Below are positions 35,083 through 41,791 of a DNA stretch of 64,000 nucleotides, piece by piece. The position numbers were made by a program, and so were the translations under genes. Location of the stretch: positions 1,054,001-1,118,000 of the forward strand of contig NZ_AP024871.1 in assembly GCF_024346875.1 (NCBI RefSeq). The letters run 5' to 3'. A model generated the notes under the pieces. That model was given only the letters and a program-made list of their open reading frames with translations, searched no databases and had not been told where the DNA came from. The DNA is from Vibrio gallicus (GTDB lineage Bacteria; Pseudomonadota; Gammaproteobacteria; Enterobacterales; Vibrionaceae). The stretch's first letter is position 1. Every line of letters starts with the position of its first letter.

Positions 35083-35156
35083 GGCGCCTTGGCAGAGTGG
35101 CTATGCAGCGGATTGCAAATCCGTGGACCTCGGTTCGACTCCGGGAGGCGCCTCCA
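35083..35156 (+). tRNA. tRNA-Cys (GCA), copy 2
   Basis: Identical to the tRNA-Cys at 34286, and last gene of the array. No strong terminator is visible between it and the convergent lipase-like gene; a short T-rich stretch follows. Confidence 0.97.
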
Positions 35157-35201
35157 TATTCTTGTTACCTTTCTTTATATCTTCTGTTTCAAATCACTTA
35201 T

Positions 35202-35990
35202 TTATCGTTCATCAAAAAAATCCTTATTTCTAATATATTTACTCATCAAATGATATGAGAATGGACGTAATAGCCAACTTAATATCGATCGCCAAAAGCG
35301 GATAATCCCAGGCGTATTTTCATAAATCCTACCATCATATAGCCATAGCATCTTGCCCACATGCCAATATACAAGCGGTAGGGGCGGCATAAAGGTGACC
35401 ATATCAAGATCGCAACAGATTCGATAAGTTTTATGGGCTAGCTTGTAGTTCTTTTTGAATTGCCAATTACCGATGGCAGGCTGGCCAAAGGTGACAATTC
35501 TTTTGATAGAGCGTGGATGTTTTTTCTCAAAATAGTCAGCAAAGACGCAACCGATAGCACCACCAGAAGAGTGTCCGGTAATGGTTATACGTTTTCCGTT
35601 TGCAACTAACGGCACCAATGCCAGTTCCAAACGCTCGACAACCGTCGCACCAAGATGGTCATGATTCTTGGATGGCAGGCTCTCTTGATTGAGTAAATGA
35701 TGAAACCCAGCATGGATACGGTAGTTAAGCCCCAAAGGTTTGACACTGGTTGTCCATAGCGCGAGATTTAGTAACCAATCATAGGCACTATGCGACCCTT
35801 TTATCACTACGACCACTTCATTGCTGTTAGCACTCCACAGCACCCGTATCATGGTTTTACCAAAGCGATTTTTGATAATACGTTGCCCATTGGGATCAAA
35901 TCCATACTTGGTTTGTTTAAATACCCGCGGATAGGCTAGATTGCATAGCACGGCATATCTTTCGTATTGGTAACGTTTAAGTGGTTTCAT
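35202..35990 (-). CDS. Lipase family (class 3) protein
   Basis: This 262-residue alpha/beta-hydrolase has the nucleophile elbow ITGHSSGGAIGCVFADYF near residue 145 and the upstream oxyanion-type segment VVVIKGSHSAYDWLLNL. A catalytic Asp probably lies in CCDLDMVTFMPP, and a His candidate is in YWHVGKMLWLY. There is no signal peptide, so it is probably cytoplasmic or exported by an unrecognised route. It matches lipase class 3/DUF2974-like proteins. It stands alone, convergent with the tRNA array. The substrate is unknown. Confidence 0.82.
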   Translation of the reverse strand: MKPLKRYQYERYAVLCNLAYPRVFKQTKYGFDPNGQRIIKNRFGKTMIRVLWSANSNEVVVVIKGSHSAYDWLLNLALWTTSVKPLGLNYRIHAGFHHLLNQESLPSKNHDHLGATVVERLELALVPLVANGKRITITGHSSGGAIGCVFADYFEKKHPRSIKRIVTFGQPAIGNWQFKKNYKLAHKTYRICCDLDMVTFMPPLPLVYWHVGKMLWLYDGRIYENTPGIIRFWRSILSWLLRPFSYHLMSKYIRNKDFFDER

Positions 35991-36131
35991 TAATCTGAAA
36001 ATCGATATGAGTGATTACTCGACCATAATCAGTTTCTGTGACTTTGATATTACAGCGATGGTAGTGCATTGAAAGTGCGAGGGTTTTTACACTATTTATG
36101 GATGGGGTCACAATTAAGGCAGGAAAGAAAG

Positions 36132-36162
36132 AAGTCCAAATGAGTTCCACTCATTTGGACTT
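36132..36162 (-). terminator. Terminator after fruA
   Basis: A 13-bp perfect stem AAGTCCAAATGAG / CTCATTTGGACTT with a 5-base loop, just past the fruA stop, is followed on the minus strand by a pyrimidine-rich tract. Confidence 0.85.
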
Positions 36163-36169
36163 ATCATCA

Positions 36170-37906
36170 TTATGCGGTTGCCAATTGTTTACTTGGCGCA
36201 CGTCGCTTTAGGAAAGCATAACTGATACCAGTTACCGCAGTGCCTGCGGCGATGGCGACTAAATACATAAATACGGGTGTGATAGCACCAGGAATGAGCA
36301 GTACAAAAAGTCCACCGTGTGGTGCCATGAGCTTGGCACCAACTAGCATTGATATGGCGCCGGTTAGTGCGCCGCCAATCATGCACGACGGAATGACTCG
36401 CATAGGGTCTTTGGCTGCGAATGGGATCGCGCCTTCAGAGATAAAACACATACCGAGTACAAATGAGGCTTTGCCTGCTTCACGTTCACCTGCTTCAAAT
36501 TTATCTCTAGCAATAAATGTTGCCAAGCCCATGCCTAACGCGGGTACCATGCCGGCTGCCATAATAGCCGCCATAGGGGCATATGTTTGAGAAGCTAATA
36601 GACCCACACCAAATGTGTACGCAGCTTTGTTTATCGGACCACCTAAGTCAAAGCACATCATTGCACCTAGAATAATCCCAAGAAGGACTGCATTTGCGCT
36701 GCCCATGTTGTTAAGAAAATCCGTCATTGCCGCCATGATGGCTGCAACCGGACCACCAACAACATAAATCATTACCAGACCAGTAAATAAGCTCGCGATA
36801 AATGGGATGATGAGGATGGGCTTCAGGGCTTGCATTGATTGAGGAAGCTTTACCTTATCGGCGATGAATTTTGCGCAGTAACCGGCAATGAAGCCCGCCG
36901 CAATACCACCTAGGAAACCCGCGCCGGTAGAGCTGGCTAGCATACCACCAATCAGACCCGGAGCTAGGCCAGGGCGGTCAGCAATAGAAAATGCTATAAA
37001 GCCGGCTAATACCGGAATCATTAACGCAAATGCGCTGCCACCACCTATGGTCATGAGTGATTCAGCCAGTGTTCCTTGCTCTTTAAATGCCTCAATACCA
37101 AATATGAACGATAGCGCGATGATCAAACCACCGGCAACCACAACAGGAAGCATGTGCGATACACCGGTCATAAGGTGCTTATAGGCTCCTTTGTTCTCGT
37201 CAGCCGTGTTCGCTTGGTTATTGCTAGCCGTGTGTGTATAGGGAGTAGCTAAGGCAAATGCATTCTCAATTTCTTGTTCTGTTTTCTTAAGTGCTAGGCC
37301 TGTGCTGGTTTTGTAAAGCAGTTTACCGTCGAAGCGATCAAGGGGAACTTCAATATCAGCTGCGATAATGACCAGATCAGCATCGGCAATTTCCTGAGCA
37401 GTTAGTTGGTTTTTAGCACCAACCGAACCTCGCGTTTCGACCTTGATGGTATGACCTATACGCTTGCCATGTTCTTCTAAAGCCTCAGCAGCCATAAAGG
37501 TGTGGGCAACGCCAGTTGGACAGGCGGTAATCGCGACAATCTTCTTTGCCTTACCCGCAGAGTGTGTAGCGGTAGGCGCAACATAATTGCTTTGGGTCAG
37601 CACGCTCGCTTGTGAAATTGCTTTGTTAAGAAATGCTTTGGCGTCGCTGGCACACTCAGAAATATCCGCCTCGTAGACCTTTTTACCGATTAGGTGTTGA
37701 GTATCGACCGCTGTATTGGCTGCAATCACCACCACCTCTGATTCTAGGATCTGAGCCTCTGTCAGGGGTTGAGTTTCGATGACAGTTGAGCGGCACTCAA
37801 TTGTTGCATCATGTCCAAGTTCCTGTGCTGCCTTATCTAGCAATCCGGCTGCGATAATGCTGTTTGCGACGCCGCTAGGGCAGGCTGTAATAATTGAAAT
37901 TTTCAT
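36170..37906 (-). CDS. fruA: Fructose-specific PTS enzyme IIB'BC
   Basis: FruA transports fructose across the inner membrane and phosphorylates it to fructose 1-phosphate. The 578-residue protein has an N-terminal IIB' domain (KISIITACPSGVANS), a second IIB domain whose phosphocysteine lies in VAITACPTGVAHTFMAAEAL (near residue 120), and a IIC domain of about ten transmembrane segments from residue 240. The frame is open to 37936, but the ATG at 37906 begins directly at the IIB' domain and has AAGG eight bases upstream. It is the last gene of fruBKA. Confidence 0.96.
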   Translation of the reverse strand: MKISIITACPSGVANSIIAAGLLDKAAQELGHDATIECRSTVIETQPLTEAQILESEVVVIAANTAVDTQHLIGKKVYEADISECASDAKAFLNKAISQASVLTQSNYVAPTATHSAGKAKKIVAITACPTGVAHTFMAAEALEEHGKRIGHTIKVETRGSVGAKNQLTAQEIADADLVIIAADIEVPLDRFDGKLLYKTSTGLALKKTEQEIENAFALATPYTHTASNNQANTADENKGAYKHLMTGVSHMLPVVVAGGLIIALSFIFGIEAFKEQGTLAESLMTIGGGSAFALMIPVLAGFIAFSIADRPGLAPGLIGGMLASSTGAGFLGGIAAGFIAGYCAKFIADKVKLPQSMQALKPILIIPFIASLFTGLVMIYVVGGPVAAIMAAMTDFLNNMGSANAVLLGIILGAMMCFDLGGPINKAAYTFGVGLLASQTYAPMAAIMAAGMVPALGMGLATFIARDKFEAGEREAGKASFVLGMCFISEGAIPFAAKDPMRVIPSCMIGGALTGAISMLVGAKLMAPHGGLFVLLIPGAITPVFMYLVAIAAGTAVTGISYAFLKRRAPSKQLATA

Positions 37907-37963
37907 AGGGTTGACCTTTGTGTCCGTTAATGTCATTTGTAATCAGAATCAAGGATTCGATGT

Positions 37964-38911
37964 CTAATGACTCAGCTCATTTATTTGTATTTGTTGTTGT
38001 ATAGATGTCACTTCATCAATGCTCGGTACGCCGACACCCACTTGACTCACAGCCAGTGCGGAAAGTGCGGTAGCAAAGGAGAGTAATTCTTGTTTGGTCA
38101 GTGATTGCATGTGTCCCCAACATAGCCCGGCAACTAGCGTATCGCCGGCACCTACAGTGCTTACCACATTCATGCGCGGTGGTTTGGCTTGTAAGCAGTG
38201 GTTGTTTTCTAGCCATAGCAGACCATCCGCACCCATGGAGACCACTATGTTGGCGATGCCTTTGCTGGCAAGGGACTGTGCGGCTTGTAAGCATTGTTGC
38301 TGGCTTTGTAAAGGGTGACCGACAAACTCAGCCAGCTCTTCATCATTGGGCTTGATAAGCCAAGGCTTGGAATCAAGTCCTTTTGCCAACGCATCACGAC
38401 TGCTATCGAATAGCACGCGTTTGCCGTTGTGTTGCAAAAGAGCAATCCAGTCTGCACATTGTTGTGCACTGATACCGCGAGGCAAGCTGCCAGCAAACAC
38501 AAAATAATCATGAGATTGCATTAGGTCATTAAGCTCGGATTCAAACTGAGCTATCGCCTTAGCATTGACTTCAACGCCCGGGAAATTGATGTCACTCACA
38601 TCACCTGTATCTTCAACCAGTTTGACGTTGATGCGCGTTGAACCAGCGACGCGGATAAATCTATCGTGCGCGCCTATTTCTTCAAATAACCGACAGAACT
38701 GGTCTTGATTATCACGGCCTAAAAATCCCGTTACAGTGACATCTGCGCCTAAGTCACTAAGCACTCTAGCAACGTTGACACCTTTTCCCGCGGCGTGCAG
38801 AGAGCCTTGATCAACCAAGCTTACCGACCCTTTATTTAGTGTCGTTAGGCTACCGGTTAAATCCAGTGCTGGATTCAATGTGATGGTAACGACTTTATTT
38901 ATTGAACTCAT
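37964..38911 (-). CDS. fruK: 1-phosphofructokinase
   Basis: FruK phosphorylates fructose 1-phosphate to fructose 1,6-bisphosphate. The 315-residue PfkB-family kinase has GKGVNVARVLSDLGADVTVTGFLG at residues 43-66, FAGSLPRG, KPNDEELAEF and the catalytic STVGAGDTLVAGL, with the base Asp. It lies nine bases after fruB and 57 bases before fruA. Confidence 0.95.
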   Translation of the reverse strand: MSSINKVVTITLNPALDLTGSLTTLNKGSVSLVDQGSLHAAGKGVNVARVLSDLGADVTVTGFLGRDNQDQFCRLFEEIGAHDRFIRVAGSTRINVKLVEDTGDVSDINFPGVEVNAKAIAQFESELNDLMQSHDYFVFAGSLPRGISAQQCADWIALLQHNGKRVLFDSSRDALAKGLDSKPWLIKPNDEELAEFVGHPLQSQQQCLQAAQSLASKGIANIVVSMGADGLLWLENNHCLQAKPPRMNVVSTVGAGDTLVAGLCWGHMQSLTKQELLSFATALSALAVSQVGVGVPSIDEVTSIQQQIQINELSH

Positions 38912-38920
38912 AGCGACTCC

Positions 38921-40051
38921 TTATCCTTCACCCAGTCCAGATGCGATGGCGTTGCCAATCGCTAAAAGGGCTTGGTCTGCATCAGCTCCGGCGGCGGAGA
39001 ATTTCAATTCATGACCGTGTTTGGCACCCAAAGCGATAACCTTCATCAAGCTCTTTGCGTTAACGCTTTTATCTTCACCGTTGAGATTCGATACCCTAAT
39101 AGTGGATTCGAACTTCTTAGCCTCTGCTACCAGCATTGCGCCGGGGCGCGCGTGCAGGCCGTGTGTATTGTTAATCCTAAATACGGCTATGTTGTCCTCG
39201 GTTGAAGCGGTGATGGGGTGCTCTCGGGTAAATAGAGCGACAAGCTGTTCACTTGATAATGCCAACAATTTATCCTGCTGCTGGTTAAACGTCAGCTCGG
39301 TGATTTTGTCTAGCATCTGCTGATGGGTATTGTTACAAGCGGCGAACGCGATAAGTGCATGTACAGGTATGCCGTCTAATTGGCATCGATTGCTGGTTGA
39401 TACCACCGCCATGGCAGTGCGAGTAACTCCTTTGCTGCTGCTAACTATCCATTGGCCTTTACCTAAGTGGGTGGGTGCCTTAGTCACTAAATCTGAAACC
39501 AACTCCGGACCTGCGTAGCCGGCATTTTTTAGTAGCCCCCCGGCAACGGCTGCCAGTTGTACCATATCAGTGGCAGGGAAGTTCAGTTGAATTAGAGATG
39601 CATCAAACTCCGCTTCCAGTTGCACCTCGCCGTTAAGTAAGGCAATGATCTCACTTTCTGATTTTGCCTGTTTGAGCTTGTGTTCTATACCGTCAGCAGA
39701 CAACACCTTGGTTAACTGCTTAAGAATTGCAAGGTGCTCGTCAGATTTAGCGGCAATACCAATGGCGATGTAGGCCGTGTTACCGTCACCCCAGTCGACT
39801 CCTTGAGGAAAGTGATGAACTGATACGCCAGTCTGTTGCACGAGATCACGAGTATCGGTAGTGCCATGGGGAATGGCGATGCCATTTCCTAAAAAAGTCG
39901 AGTTTTGCGCTTCCCGATTTAGCATGCCATCGACATAGCCGTCATCCACTAGACCCTTTGTGGTTAAGTCAGCGGCGATGGCTGTAATGGCATCAAGTTT
40001 ATCCTTTGATGATTGATTAAGTTTGATGTTGTCGCTGTGTAATTGAAGCAT
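38921..40051 (-). CDS. fruB: Fructose PTS diphosphoryl transfer protein (EIIA-Fru / FPr)
   Basis: FruB relays phosphate from enzyme I to FruA. The 376-residue protein has an N-terminal EIIA domain with the phospho-His in NGIAIPHGTTD (His62). A central linker of modulator type follows, and a C-terminal HPr-like (FPr) domain has the phospho-His in NNTHGLHARPGAMLV (near residue 300) and the regulatory region GEDKSVNAKSLMKVIALG. It is the first gene of the operon and lies behind several Cra operators. Confidence 0.95.
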   Translation of the reverse strand: MLQLHSDNIKLNQSSKDKLDAITAIAADLTTKGLVDDGYVDGMLNREAQNSTFLGNGIAIPHGTTDTRDLVQQTGVSVHHFPQGVDWGDGNTAYIAIGIAAKSDEHLAILKQLTKVLSADGIEHKLKQAKSESEIIALLNGEVQLEAEFDASLIQLNFPATDMVQLAAVAGGLLKNAGYAGPELVSDLVTKAPTHLGKGQWIVSSSKGVTRTAMAVVSTSNRCQLDGIPVHALIAFAACNNTHQQMLDKITELTFNQQQDKLLALSSEQLVALFTREHPITASTEDNIAVFRINNTHGLHARPGAMLVAEAKKFESTIRVSNLNGEDKSVNAKSLMKVIALGAKHGHELKFSAAGADADQALLAIGNAIASGLGEG

Positions 40052-40119
40052 GTTTGCTCACCTGCGTTATTCTTGTTCTCGAGTCAACTCAGTTGTTCGT
40101 TTGCCACTAATGCAATTAA

Positions 40120-40133
40120 CTGAATCGATTCAG
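40120..40133. promoter_or_regulatory. Cra/FruR operator 1
   Basis: CTGAATCGATTCAG is a perfect palindrome matching the Cra consensus (GCTGAATCGNTTCA type), 69 bases before the fruB start. Confidence 0.88.
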
Positions 40134-40240
40134 CAAAATGGTAAAAAATTCAGCAAATCCCTTTATCGGTATTAGCGTATGTATGTCACGGATAATGGCA
40201 TATCAGCATAAATACATGTTTATTGGTAAAACTGTGAGTT

Positions 40241-40256
40241 GCTGAATCCTTTCAGC
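40241..40256. promoter_or_regulatory. Cra/FruR operator 2
   Basis: GCTGAATCCTTTCAGC has 6-bp arms GCTGAA/TTCAGC and matches the Cra consensus. Confidence 0.82.
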
Positions 40257-40263
40257 TTTCATA

Positions 40264-40277
40264 CTGAACCGGTTCAG
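40264..40277. promoter_or_regulatory. Cra/FruR operator 3
   Basis: CTGAACCGGTTCAG is a perfect palindrome with Cra-like half-sites. It lies 8 bp from operator 2 and 70 bp before the cra/fruR start, so autoregulation is likely. Confidence 0.82.
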
Positions 40278-40346
40278 CATATAATTCAACGTGGTAACTA
40301 GGCTGGAATTCATTTATATGATCCATCGCACAAAAAGGACTGACCC

Positions 40347-41327
40347 ATGACGTTAGACGAAATAGCGAAGCTTGCTGGAGTGTCTAAGACAACCGCAAGC
40401 TACGTAATCAATGGCAAAGCGCAGAAGTACCGTATATCGGAAAGAACTCAAAAAAAGGTAATGGCGGTGGTTGACCAGCACAACTATCGACCTGACCACG
40501 CTGCATCGTCATTGCGTGCTGGGCATAGTCGTTCATTTGGTTTGATCATCCCTGATTTAGAAAACACCAGTTATGCTCGGATTGCAAAACTGCTGGAACA
40601 GAATTCCAGAAAAGCCGGATTTCAGATCTTAATCGGCTGTTCTGATGATGATCCACACACCGAGAAGTTGGTCGCGGAAGCTCTGATTTCACGTCGTATT
40701 GATGCGCTATTTGTGGCAAGTGCGATAACGGATGCCAGCGAATATTATTTGCCGGTTCAACAACGGGGTACTCCTGTGATTGCCATTGACCGTTCATTAG
40801 ATGATGAGCACTTTAGTTGCGTCATCAGTGAGGACTATGACGCGGCCTTTGAACTGACTAACTCAGTGATTAACGCTAACACCACTTGCATAGGCTTAAT
40901 AGGGGCACTGCCAGATCTGAGTATCTCTAGAGAGCGTCACTTAGGTTATACCAACGCGCTGAAAGGTGCTGGGGTGCTGTCTCAGGTAGCTTACGGTGAA
41001 CACTTTAATAATGAAGAGGGGAAGCGATTGTTTGCCAAGTGGGTTGAGGACGATACGATTCCAGATGCTGTAGTGACTACATCTTATACCTTACTTGAAG
41101 GGGTGTTGGATGTACTTATTGACAAGCCACAATTGATGGCAAAAATTAAACTTGGCACCTTTGGTGACAACCGATTATTGGACTTCTTACCGATAAAGGT
41201 GAACTCATTGCCACAGCAGTTTGAGCTAATTTGTGATAGCGCGCTAGCGTTGGCCTTGAACGCCTCCGCTAAGCGTTATAATCCAGGTGTGGAACTCATT
41301 TCTAGAAAAATTCGGATTCGAGGTTAG
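40347..41327 (+). CDS. cra: Catabolite repressor/activator Cra (FruR), LacI family
   Basis: Cra represses the fru operon and responds to fructose 1-phosphate. The 326-residue protein has the LacI-type HTH and hinge (MTLDEIAKLAGVSKTTASYVINGKAQKYRISERTQKKV) and a periplasmic-binding-like domain (SFGLIIPDLENTSYARIAKLLEQ, IDRSLDDEHFSCV, GTFGDNRLLDFLP). Similarity to E. coli Cra runs over the whole length. It diverges from fruBKA. In many vibrios this fru-linked FruR acts locally rather than as a global regulator, so the scope of its regulon is uncertain. Confidence 0.94.
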   Translation: MTLDEIAKLAGVSKTTASYVINGKAQKYRISERTQKKVMAVVDQHNYRPDHAASSLRAGHSRSFGLIIPDLENTSYARIAKLLEQNSRKAGFQILIGCSDDDPHTEKLVAEALISRRIDALFVASAITDASEYYLPVQQRGTPVIAIDRSLDDEHFSCVISEDYDAAFELTNSVINANTTCIGLIGALPDLSISRERHLGYTNALKGAGVLSQVAYGEHFNNEEGKRLFAKWVEDDTIPDAVVTTSYTLLEGVLDVLIDKPQLMAKIKLGTFGDNRLLDFLPIKVNSLPQQFELICDSALALALNASAKRYNPGVELISRKIRIRG

Positions 41328-41791
41328 TAAGATTGGGGAATGCTTTTTTATTCGTTAGCAAAATCAACCGTTTTTTGTCGTTTTGTACAAAAAACAGCCA
41401 TAAAAAGCATTGCTTCAATCGCTGATTTTTGATAAATTCTTGCGCAATCTCAGAAAGGCTCTGGGGGATACGCGTGATAAGCATTCCAAGCTGATTGTGA
41501 TGTCACGTAGGGTAGGTACTAAACAGCTCTGTTTGGTAGATGGGAACATATTGCCAGTGATGGCGCGGATATAGGCACCCAACATGAATCGATCATATTT
41601 TAAAATCAGCTTTGTTCTTCCGGCTTATCGAGTTATTACTGAGCCTTGAGCTACCATTCTAACAGCGTAACGCTGGCACTCTTTTTTGACTAACCTTTGC
41701 TAGGGTTGGTTCGCTTTTATATTCCCACGAGCATGTATTGATACTTTTTCGCGGTGAAGATTTTATTACTCTTTTTTTTAGGTAAATATTA
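41328..41791 (+). other. 464-bp untranslated region before dat-ddc, with apparent RNA structure
   Basis: There is no ordinary gene here. The right two-thirds look like a structured leader of the norspermidine operon. TACTAAACA-GCTC-TGTTTGGTA (41517-41538) is a 9-bp hairpin with one G-T pair. GCC-AGTGAT-GGC (41553-41564) is a second hairpin, and GGGT (about 41510) with ACCC (about 41578) could close both into a three-way junction. A possible 21-codon upstream ORF runs 41584-41649, followed by CAGCG-TAA-CGCTG (41663-41675) with six T at 41682, and CTAACC...GGTTGG (41690-41709). I recognised no known riboswitch class. Confidence 0.55.
41584..41649 (+). CDS. Candidate upstream ORF (leader peptide?) in the dat-ddc leader
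   Basis: An ATG at 41584 opens a 21-codon frame (MNRSYFKISFVL..., ending VITEP then TGA). An AGG eight bases upstream is a weak ribosome-binding site. The last sense codon is Pro, as in the arrest peptide TnaC, and the stop lies 13 bases before a terminator-like hairpin. This could be a regulatory leader peptide, or chance. Only conservation in other vibrios would decide. Confidence 0.3.
   Translation: MNRSYFKISFVLPAYRVITEP

Noticed and set aside
36240..36590. 116-codon plus-strand frame opposite fruA
   Set aside because: It is antisense to the conserved IIC domain and is Ala/Pro/Ile rich as expected from the complement.
41497..41508. CRP-like TGTGATGTCACG in the dat-ddc leader
   Set aside because: The two half-sites are separated by two bases instead of six, so it cannot be a standard CRP site.
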